This document shows positions 1 to 8,600 of a DNA stretch of 64,000 nucleotides, in pieces. Within the stretch, counting starts at the first letter, position 1; every line of letters starts with the position of its first letter. The notes under the pieces are model-generated. The model was given only the letters and a program-made list of their open reading frames with translations, was not told where the DNA came from and ran no database searches. Source of the DNA: Immersiella caudata (taxonomy: Eukaryota > Ascomycota > Sordariomycetes > Sordariales > Lasiosphaeriaceae); the NCBI GenBank assembly GCA_030512335.1, contig JAULSU010000007.1:1-64000 (forward strand), written 5' to 3'. The position numbers and the translations under genes are program-made.

Positions 1-612
1 TCAGGCCATTACAATCCAGTGTGGGAATATGTAGACGTGAAGGAGGTTCCTCTCTGCAGCACGAAGGTTCTGGGCGACGGATGAACTGCCGTCTTCCCTA
101 CATGAACCGCTGATCAGAAGCCTCGGTCGCACAACAAGCCTTTTTGACTTGATGTCGACCTGAATAAGACAATTCTGCTCTCTCCTTCGGAGGGGGGGCC
201 GGGGCGCTCGCTCCCGACCTTCTGCTCCGGCGGTTTCTAGCGACCGGGGCACGGCCGGCCTCGGGTGGGCCGCGAGGCTCGCCTGGCTTTGCGTGCCGTT
301 GCTCTCTGCGCGTCGCTGGCTCCCGCTTCCGCGGATCGTTAGGCTGCGCGCCCTCCGTGTCGGACCCCCTGTCCTTTGGGATCGGTGCACGGATCTGTTA
401 CCAATGCAGCATGAAAGCAGCCCCCCACAGGGGTACCCCTTGGCACGGGTGTTGAATGCTGCCCACGCTACTGTCAGTCTGCAGACTTGGAACAATCCCT
501 CTCCCGTGATTGTTTTGGACATGGTCCTTTCCTGCTTCGTCATAGGAGAGCTCTCAGAATTCCACTTCTCTCTTTGCACGTCGGGGTGGCTCTGTTTGGT
601 TGAGAGTTCGAA

Positions 613-650
613 CCTCTAACCCCACCCCTAACCACTAACCCTATCCCTAG
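613..650. repeat. Degenerate telomere-like units
   Basis: A run of imperfect C-rich units (CTAACC, CCCTAACC, ACTAACCC, TATCCCTAG) resembles decayed CCCTAA repeats in the same orientation as the perfect tract at 1044. It is probably an eroded interstitial telomeric segment. It is short enough that chance cannot be excluded. Confidence 0.4.
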
Positions 651-834
651 AAGCCTTCGGACCCTTCGGGGTTACGGAGGCTTAGCATTTCCCGAGGACG
701 GGGAATGTTTGTCCGGTTGGCTGGAAAGTCTCCGGCGCTAAAGGGGGCGATTGGCATCGGCCGCACCTTGGCGTAAGCCTTGGCGCGTGCATGCATGCTT
801 TGTGTCCAATAGTGGGCGTGCCCGCTTCTGACTC

Positions 835-896
835 ATTTCCTGAATGTGAGGCCTTCACGGGGGAGACCCCCGTGGACCCCCCTCCCTTCAGGAAAT
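835..896. repeat. Nested palindrome
   Basis: Ten-base arms ATTTCCTGAA (835-844) and TTCAGGAAAT (887-896) are exact reverse complements. Inside them, 856-874 is a second perfect hairpin, CACGGGGG-AGA-CCCCCGTG. The function is unknown. Candidates are a transposon end, a replication or recombination structure, or a transcript hairpin. Confidence 0.7.
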
Positions 897-1043
897 AAGA
901 CAGGAGCGGTCCCCGCACTTCTGTCCTGCCCTGATGAGCCACAACACAGGCGAAACGGGTGCTTCTTCGTTTTGAGGGCCCCGTCGGCATAGTGTTTTCA
1001 GTGTTCATCACTTCTGCAACTCAGCGCATCCCTTCTTCAGACG

Positions 1044-1170
1044 TAACCCTAACCCTAACCCTAACCCTAACCCTAACCCTAACCCTAACCCTAACCCTAA
1101 CCCTAACCCTAACCCTAACCCTAACCCTAACCCTAACCCTAACCCTAACCCTAACCCTAACCCTAACCCT
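1044..1170. repeat. Telomeric repeat tract (CCCTAA)n
   Basis: About 21 perfect tandem CCCTAA hexamers, equal to TTAGGG on the minus strand, the common telomere repeat of filamentous fungi. The C-rich strand on plus is the orientation expected at a left chromosome end, but about 1.04 kb of non-telomeric sequence precedes it. It is therefore interstitial as assembled. The absence of mismatches argues for a recent telomere rather than an ancient internal one. Confidence 0.95.
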
Positions 1171-1172
1171 GA

Positions 1173-1418
1173 ATACCCATAATAGTGTGAGGAACCTTTT
1201 ATTCCTTATGTAAGTATTTGCTTATTAATTAACTAACTTCGATTATATCTTACTGTATTAACACTTAAAGTGTTACTTTATCTTATAATAACATATGACC
1301 ACTATTAACTAGTGAACCCCTGTCTATAAGGACTTGCCTCTGTATTGCTCCTCTTTATCCCACCTAACCTATCTGGCAACCCTGCCGACCGCCCGTCAAC
1401 AGGCAAGAGGTTGTAACA
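1173..1418 (+). repeat. LTR-like direct repeat, copy 1
   Basis: A 246-bp segment recurs at 2514-2759 with mostly C/T and G/A differences, as expected from RIP. It contains the conserved TGTGAGGAACCT near its 5' end and ends in GTAACA, so a TG...CA long terminal repeat is plausible. No matching target-site duplication was seen. It abuts the telomeric tract almost directly. Confidence 0.6.
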
Positions 1419-2480
1419 AATTGTCCACCACCCCACCCTTTTGTAACCTTTTCCTACTTTTCCTCCACCAAAAAACATAGCAACACTTTCAAAAGAAGCC
1501 AAATTAAACTTGGCTCTTTAGGTTCTTGAGTCTTTGTCTTTCCACTGCAGCAGAGGTCTATAAAGTTCCCTACACTACTCTTTATAAGCGACACACCAGT
1601 CGGCTTATATAACGTGATATTCCGGCTAACTCATGTAAGCTTACAGATTTAAAAGAGAATACAAGTATTTAGTATATAATCGAGCTATATATACGTGTAT
1701 TCCACCCTTGGCTTTATTACGTGGAAGATATGGCTAACTAACTGTAACACAAACGTAACACGACCCCTGTTGGTAAACGCTGGGCTTATAACTTTATTAA
1801 ATCCCAGCTAAAGCTTCAGACGCGTTTTACACGTAAATACAACTATTAAAGGGCTAAATGTAAAGATCTAAAAGTTATTAACAAGTGGTTTACACTTATG
1901 TATAATATGAAGGTTAAATACGGTATTTTTGATGAAGATAAGTATAATTTTGACGAGACCGGCTTTAAAATGGGTATTATAACACCTTTTATAGTAGTTA
2001 CTACCTTAGATGGTTATGGTAAAGTTAAACAGAGCCAGCCTAGTAGTTAAGAGTGAGCTATAATAGCTGTAATACATAAGGTGGCTGTTCTCTGTACAAA
2101 GGTCTCCGCACTATAGAAGGCCAATAAGGGGCTTAGTAAGCGACAGAGGGTTAAAAAACACGTGTACAGCTTAGAGGGTCACTTACTTTACAGAAGGCAT
2201 AGAATTTACTGGATCAGACGGTCATGGGTGAGCAGTTGGCTCAGGAAACACGTCAAAGTGGTAGTTATACAGAGGGGTCTTGAACGAAGATTTAGTGTTG
2301 TGGTGTGTGCGGTAAGCCTGGCCATAATGCGCACACTTGTAAAAAGGCTGCAGAATCATCTGATTCATCTGTTTCTGATTCAGTTATTATTATTTCTTAG
2401 TGTTGTGGTTGTGTAATTGAGGATTTTTGTGGCAGGGTGGTGGAAAATTGTCAGCTCGCTTGTTTTATCGGTTTGCTTAT
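1419..2480 (+). mobile_element. Degenerate pogo/Fot1-type DNA transposon
   Basis: This is a RIP-degraded remnant of a Tc1/mariner superfamily (pogo/Fot1) transposase. At about 1922-1985 the plus strand reads the block FDEDKYNFDETGFKMGI, typical of the first catalytic Asp region. At 2299-2340 it reads a CX2CX4HX4C zinc knuckle (CGVCGKPGHNAHTC) followed by an acidic/Ser tail and a stop at 2398. Stops interrupt the middle and much of the DDE domain is missing. The ends 1422-1436 (TGTCCACCACCCC) and 2432-2452 (GGGTGGTGGAAAATTGTC) look like decayed inverted termini. AT-rich composition contrasts with the genes to the right. Confidence 0.75.
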
Positions 2481-2513
2481 CACGCACGTTAATTAGTATA
2501 GATACCTATCATC

Positions 2514-2759
2514 ATACCCACGATGGTGTGAGGAACCTTCTGTTCCTTACGTAAGTATTCACTTGTTAATTAAACCAACTTCAATTATATCCTACTGCAC
2601 CAACACTTAGAGTGTTACTCTGTCTTATAGTGATATATAACCACCATTAACCAGTGAACCCTTATCTGTAAGGACTTGCCTCTGTATTACTCCTCTCCAC
2701 CCCACCCAACCTATCTAGCGACCCTGCCAACCGTCTGTCGACAGGCTAAGGTCGTAACA
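2514..2759 (+). repeat. LTR-like direct repeat, copy 2
   Basis: Second copy of the 246-bp repeat at 1173-1418, same orientation, differing mainly by transitions. Because the pogo tail also recurs after it, the pair is best explained as a tandem duplication of repeat plus transposon, or as two LTRs around an inserted element. Confidence 0.6.
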
Positions 2760-2952
2760 TCAGTGTTATAGTGTGTGCGGCAAGCCTGGCCATAATACGT
2801 GCACTTGCCAGGAGGCTGCAGAATCATCTGATTCATCTGTTTCTGATTTAGTTATTATTATTTCCTAGTGTTATGGTTATGTAATTGAGGATAATTGTGG
2901 TGGAGTGGTAGAAAGTGGTCAACTCGCTTGTCCGGTCATCTCACTTATCACA
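2760..2952 (+). mobile_element. Second copy of the pogo transposon 3' tail
   Basis: This segment repeats 2288-2480 at high identity. It covers the zinc-knuckle codons, the acidic/Ser tail, and the terminal GTGGTGGAGTGG block. In this copy the first knuckle Cys codon is changed to Tyr (TGT to TAT), a G-to-A transition consistent with RIP. The upstream 870 bp or so of the element is absent, so this is an internally deleted duplicate. Confidence 0.7.
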
Positions 2953-3037
2953 CACATTACTCTGTAACAGAGCAATTACTTGGCACAGAGCATACAGTGC
3001 TAGGTAGTTGTTGCACGGTGTTCCGTACTGTGGCGCC

Positions 3038-3424
3038 TGCGGGGACACGTCGGTCCGTCCCGGCCACAAGGGTGGCCCGCAGGTTGTCACACGTAACCCC
3101 TGTCTGAAAAATCGCCCTGGTACAGCTAATCAGCAGCGCTGCTTAATAGAAACGCTACTTAACGGAAATAATCTATACCCACATACAATTTATATAGCCC
3201 CACATCGCTATTTAAGTCGAACAGAGGGCACAATGGTGTTTAGGGTTAGCCTTTCATTGGTAGCCATTGTTTCATTGGTAGCCAGTGTTTCATTGGTTGG
3301 TTAGCCTTTGATTGGTAGGGGCGCCAGGCCTTGCAGAGGCCACAGTGCCAACACAGTGTCTCAATAGCAGGGCAGTGTATCTTATGCGGGGACACCTTGG
3401 CCCGGTCCGGCCACAAGGGTGGCC
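3038..3424. repeat. Two 40-bp direct repeats with a palindromic core
   Basis: Segments 3038-3077 and 3385-3424 both begin TGCGGGGACAC and end GGCCACAAGGGTGGCC, whose outer six bases form a perfect inverted repeat. The middle differs by a few bases. They are GC-rich islands in AT-rich subtelomeric DNA. The role is unknown. Confidence 0.6.
3252..3319. repeat. Short tandem repeat, 18-bp unit
   Basis: Four imperfect units based on TTTCATTGGTAGCCATTG, at about 3252, 3270, 3288 and 3307. A single TTTAGGGTTAG telomere-like unit sits just before them at 3239-3249. Probably a minisatellite of the subtelomere. No gene is supported between 2953 and 3661. Confidence 0.7.
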
Positions 3425-3661
3425 ACCTCTCGGCAGGGCGCGGATTGGACTGCCGCCGTGAGCTAACAACCAATCGGTGATAGCGTCATGCCGGGCAATC
3501 CGGGGAAGTCGTCCGGCCGTAGCATCCGTAAGCGGAATAGGACCTCCTGGAAGGGAAGGAATAGCTTTGAACAACGAGAGACCCCGCCCGCGCCTTCCCC
3601 AATAACCGCCTTGTTCTGCCCTGCGAGGGATTTTGCTTCCCGCAATCACATTCCAACAGCC

Positions 3662-4833
3662 ATGGCTGAGCAGTCGACCTCCAAGCAGCAATCGACAAGT
3701 CCCAAAGTCGGGTCGCCCAAATCACCATCGATATCACCAACAGGCGCAGGCTCACCTGCAGGCGCCCTTTTGTCCGTCGAGGTCAGCGACGATTACAACG
3801 ACGACGCCGACTCAGCGCTAGGGCATGGCGACGACGCATTCAGCTCCACGGCGTCCATCTCGTCAAGCATCTTCGAGTACCGCACCATCAAAGGCCGCGC
3901 CTACCACAGTGAGCGGCACAACTCGGATTACTACGCGCCGGTGGACGAGCGAGCCAACGCATCCGTCGACATTACGCACCACTACCTGACGCTGCTGCTC
4001 GACGGCAAGCTGCATCTCGCGCCCGTCAAGGACCCCAAGAAGGTCATCGACATCGGCACCGGCACCGGTATCTGGGCCATCGATTTCGGCGACGAGCACC
4101 CCGCGGCCGAAGTCATTGGCACCGATCTGTCGCCCACGCAGCCGGAATGGGTCCCGCCCAACGTGCGCTTCGAGATCGACGACGCCACCAAAGTTCCATG
4201 GACCTGGGCCGATGGGACATTTGAATTTGTGCACATCCGCTACCTATTTGGCGCCGTCGCGGACTGGTCGGCCTTGTTCGCCCAGGCGTTCCGCACGTTG
4301 CAACCGGGCGGCTGGATCGAGAGCGCCGAGGCGGAGGTGGATTTTGTCAGCGACGACGCGACGGTGGCGCCCGACTCGGCGCTGGCGCTGTGGGGCCGCA
4401 TGTGTAAAGAGACGGGCGAGAAGATTGGTAGGCCTTTTACCGTGTTGACGGACAACGTGCAGAAAACAGGGCTGGAGACGGCAGGGTTTGTCGATGTGCA
4501 GACGGTCGATTTCAAGGTTCCCGTGGGCGGATGGCCGCGGGATGCGAAGTTGGCGGAGGTGGGCCGCTTTGTGCAGCTGACGTTGGAGAATGACCTAGAG
4601 GGTAAGAAAGAATGACAATCCTATTGTTTTCTTCTCGTTTCACTGCTTTCTTGTTTCACTGCTAACCGTGTTTGTTTTTCACAGGGTACTCGACTTTCAT
4701 GTGGAATAACGTGCTGGGGTGGCCGGCCGACGAGTACCAGATCTTTCTGATGAAGACACGAAAGGAGCTGAAGGACAGGAGAGTACATTCGTACCTCAAG
4801 GTACGCTATGCCTATGGGCGCAAGCCAGAGTGA
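3662..4833 (+). CDS. SAM-dependent methyltransferase, LaeA/UMTA type
   Basis: A class I S-adenosylmethionine-dependent methyltransferase of the family found around fungal secondary metabolism genes and in the regulator LaeA. Exons are 3662-4601 and 4685-4833, giving 362 residues. The intron 4602-4684 is GTAAGA...CACAG, and splicing restores the family's C-terminal VRYAYGRKPE. Motif I (VIDIGTGTGIWAIDFG) starts near residue 128, followed by the GTDLSPTQPEWVPPNVRFE and LQPGGWIE blocks. The N-terminal 70 residues are Ser/Pro-rich and probably disordered. The ATG at 3662 sits in a good context (ACAGCCATGG); an in-frame ATG at 3488 would add 58 basic residues and is less likely. This is the outermost intact gene by the telomere. 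Substrate unknown. Confidence 0.88.
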
Positions 4834-4851
4834 TTGGATTTAAGTTGCTCC

Positions 4852-4915
4852 TGTCAGAAAGAAAGGGGGTTCAGGGGCCCTGGCTTTCGTTCGCTGACCA
4901 AATGCCTGGTACTTG
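4852..4915 (+). repeat. Truncated copy of a TGTCAGAAAG element
   Basis: Starts TGTCAGAAAGAAAGGGGG and continues through GGGGCCCTGGCTTTC and AATGCCTGG, matching the first 65 bp or so of the element at 5183. It then runs into a pyrimidine-rich tract (4921-4960). A third fragment lies at 57060-57092. The rest of 4834-5182 shows no gene. Confidence 0.6.
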
Positions 4916-5182
4916 GTATTGTCTTTTTTTTCCTTTTCTTTTTACTATTTTTTTTAGTTTCTATCGTTCTTCTCTGCGTTTCAAATACCCATGTGTTACG
5001 ACCAGTGCCTGTTGAGCTTTGGTCGGCAGCGGTCACAGTGGGTAGGAATTGAGGGAAGAGGAGTAAACACAGAAGCAAGTCCTAACCTAATTGTCCATCA
5101 GAGTGTAGTAGACTCCGATGCTTTTTTGGTGGAGAGCTTAAACCAGCATAAAGTGAAGGGGGGTAGACTCTAATGCTCCTTG

Positions 5183-5427
5183 TGTCAGAAAGAAAGGGGG
5201 TCAGGGGCCCTGGCTTTCAGTCAGCGAAGCTGACTGAATGCCTAGCACTGCCTGAACGCCAGTCAGCCGCAGCCATGGTGCCAACGAAGCTAAATCCTAC
5301 GGTTTTGTCTATAAAGAAGGAGGTTCTGTCTTTCAGCCACAACCTCAACAAGAAACCTCACGCAATACAATCAAGCCATTGCAACCCAGATTGTTTCCAC
5401 CCGTTCCAAGGTGCAGTGTTTCTGACA
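5183..5427 (+). mobile_element. Small element with inverted ends (solo LTR or MITE)
   Basis: A 245-bp unit begins TGTCAGAAA and ends TTTCTGACA, a perfect 9-bp inverted repeat with TG...CA boundaries. It has a TATA-like TCTATAAAG near 5309, as an LTR promoter would. The 5' end recurs at 4852 and 57060, showing that it is a dispersed repeat. Flanking 5-mers (CCTTG and GTTTG) do not form a clean target-site duplication, so solo LTR and MITE cannot be separated. The interval 5428-5615 shows nothing more. Confidence 0.5.
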
Positions 5428-5615
5428 GTTTGTGCTCTTTGTTCCTGACGGGACGTCTTTGACCTTGCTATTCCACCTCGCTGTTCAGTGTTTGTGCACC
5501 CAATCCTATTGTCCCAGAAGCAACCATTTGTAGTGTAGGAATGTATAGCTGTAAGCTAAAACATCTCTCATACCCAAACACCAACCTCTGTGGTGTTGGC
5601 AACATTGAATCCAAC

Positions 5616-8600
5616 TTAACTTTTTGCGGTAACCGTGAACTTGCCATCCGTCTTGAAAGTCAATTTCCCCTGCCTCTGCAGCTCCAACGGATCCACATAT
5701 AGCTTGACATCAATCATGTCGCTCAGGAGATGGTACACCCGGAAGATGATATATACCGAGTTCTCTCGTGTGCACTGTCGCATCTGTGCACAATATTACA
5801 CCTGATTAGCTAAACATTCCAACCCGAAAACGCAGAGCGCGACCACCACTGAATAGAATGATAAGGAGAATAGGGAAAGAACGGGAGTAGGGGCGGAAAA
5901 AAACTCACCTTCTCATACTGTGTCCCACTCATATAAAACGGCACATCCCACCCCCCCGCTGTACTCTTTACCTCAAAGAAATACTCTATGTCCCGCCTCC
6001 CACCCCAGCGGTCGGCATCACGCAGGTGTCCCTCCCGCACAAGCAGCTCGGTCAAACACCCCGTGGCGTCTTGATACTGCAGGTCCGAGATCTCCTCGCG
6101 CCCATCCCACGGCGCCATTTCCGCATAGTCCGGGTGCGCTTGGGCGAGGCGGCGGATACTGCTGGTCCAGTTGCCGACAGTGAATGAGGGGAGGGGTTCA
6201 GGAAATCGGAGTGAACAGAGAAGGGTAAAGACCTATCGTGTGAGAATTAGGATCCATTTACGAAATTGAAGTGTACCTTGGACATCCATGGAAGGAACTT
6301 ACAAAAAGCTCACCCGCCGCGCCGACCTTGAAGTCCCGCGCACCGGGGGTACTAGCATCCCAGAATCTTGTTTGCGTCGCATGATCGAGCGGACTGAGAT
6401 GGCCTCGGCGGTTCGGCGAGTCCAGCTGTGCGTTGGCAGAGGGGAAGCAAATGGTGCGTCCTGCGCAGATGACGTGGCTTAGGACCTGGATGTAATGCTC
6501 GAGGTCGCCGCCGGCTGGGTCTGACAACTGGGTGAAGTAATCGAAGGAAATCTCAGGAGCAGGTGATGCGGTGAAGTTGAATCGGAAGGGAGATGTGTCG
6601 GTCCTGGCCGGGGGTGTGAAGATGCCCACGGTGCTGGCTGAGCTGGAGACAGCAGATTCTGGTGTTGCTGGTGCAGGGGCTCCGGCTTGTGTGGGGGTTG
6701 ATGGGCCGACCAAGGTTGGTGGCAATGTGTTCAAGTCTGAGTTTGGCGCAGGAGCATTCACGAGGGGGGGCTCGCTAGCAATGTTGCTATCATCATTGGG
6801 CAAGTCGATGTCGATGATGCCGAGCTTCTCCAGCACCCGCGACACAGACGCGAGCTTGGCATTGATAAGCGCCGTCATGGCCGCCACCACATCATCGCCG
6901 ACTCGGACGGTCCCGGTGTTGCTAACACTGTCGACATCGGAATCAGGATCTGTCATCAGCCACTGGGCAAGCTTGAGGGGAAGGGCATGCTGAATGCAAA
7001 CGTCGAGGGACGCCTCGTCGTGGGGAATGTAAAACTTGAGGTTCGAGCCCGAGCTGTCGTTGATGTAGACTTCGCTTTCCTCCAGGTGAACGGCGGTTTT
7101 ACGTCCATCCATATGCAAGCTGAGCGTGGAGGAGATTCCATCCGTTTCTCGCGTTTGGGATCGGCGTAAAAGGTCGTAGAGATCCCCTGGGCCGGCCTCA
7201 AAACGGGGACTGCGAAAGGTTGCCGCAATTCTAGTCAGGGCGTGGGCTTTAGCGCTGATATCGTACCTGGCCTCAGACAGGGGAAAATCGATGCCTGACT
7301 GAAGTGTTGCGTTCTCGGCCACTTTTCGGGATAAGAAGCGATGTTCAAGTCTGGTCCCACGGATGAGCTGATCCATTGCGTGAACCTCAGACATGGAAAA
7401 GTCCAGCGTTTTGACCTTGTCCCTGAAAAGTCGTCCAAGTTGTTGCCTGTCAACAATGACGAACTCCGTCCCGGCATCACGGAGCTCAACCTCGCCTGTA
7501 GGATATCTCACAGGAAAGATTCGGCTCGCCAGAAGACGCTGCAGGGTGGCTTCCTCGGGGCGTTCTGCAGTTCTGAGCAGCTCGTTCAGGGTGTAGAGCT
7601 GGCCCTTCACGTCGTCCACCGTCGCCCCTGATCTATGAGCGGCCGCAAGATCATCAATGACCATCAAGAGGCTGAGCCGCTGTACCCCGAGTTGGTTGAC
7701 GAAGAAGTTCTCGAGCGTCTCGTCGTATTGCGTGGCGAGATTTGGCTTCCCGCGGACGCCCTTGGTGGTAGGGGACCAAATACAGTTGGCCGCCTTGTAC
7801 CATCCTTCGTCCTCGTTTGCGACGGAAGCCAACACCAATTCTTCGGATTGAGAAGTTGATCTGAGAATGAGTTTTTTCAGCTTTTGTTCACTTGCCGACC
7901 AGACCTCCCCTTCCGTTTCCATTGTCCTTCACCGTCAGATCACCAACAGATGTCTTACCTAAGCTCCACAACCTCGGCATCACTCAACTTCGGCCATTCA
8001 TCCCTGAGGCGCTCGTACTGCACCCGAATATGCTGCACATGGTCCGAGTCAAGCTCTTCCTGCTTGTATCTGATATGTCGAACTTCTCCCAGAATGTCAC
8101 GCCATGTATACGGCGGTATCTCTAGCGTATCGCGAAAAAAAACAGAAAGGGCCTGCATGTCAGCAACGCCAGTTCTCCCGTACCTCTCGGCATAGATTGA
8201 ATCAATCGAGTATTTCCCCTTCATGTCGGAAGGCCCCCCCGTGAGAAAATCCTCATCAAGTGTGCTCCAAAAACAGCCTTCAGAAACGGGAACAAAGAGC
8301 ACTTTTGATGTTTCGAAGAAATCTCTGATAATGTCTTCGTCTCCATGTGGATCGAAACTGCTCTCAAAACTTTTCTGTATGCTGGCATACAGGTCGCAGA
8401 TGCTCGCAGGGCGGACCTCCTTCGACGCGACTTCTGCCACAACGTCAAGAATATTGAGATAGAGTTGCAATTCGTCCTCCCGCAAGACAAACAAATCATC
8501 CAGGAACTGCCACTTGGTATCACCGTCCGTCACCGCAGATTCCAGCTTCAGAAAGGGGACTCCGTCGATGTTGTCGGTGTACCTCGCGCAGATCTGTTTC

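Larger units (their letters stand above)
1..1043. other. GC-rich flank distal to the telomeric tract
   Basis: This stretch lies on the outer side of a telomeric tract oriented as for a left chromosome end, so it is either sequence beyond a buried telomere or an assembly join. It is GC-rich, unlike the AT-rich block that follows. It contains open frames on both strands (for example 1-579 minus), but their products are low-complexity Arg/Ser/Pro-rich and match no family I recognise. I support no gene here. Confidence 0.5.

Noticed and set aside
1..579. 192-codon minus-strand frame at the left edge
   Set aside because: Low-complexity Arg/Ser/Pro product, no family resemblance, runs off a possibly misassembled end.
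1044..1170. Telomeric tract coding frame (TLTLTL... on plus)
   Set aside because: Simple translation of CCCTAA repeats; not a gene.
1044..3319. CRISPR-like arrays in the subtelomeric repeats
   Set aside because: Repeats are telomeric, minisatellite or transposon-derived, with no regular unique spacers, and the organism is a eukaryote.
7927..7958. 32-nt intron in the NO VEIN-like gene
   Set aside because: In frame but too short; the acceptor at 7891 gives a 68-nt intron with a CTGAC branch and a better match to the family.
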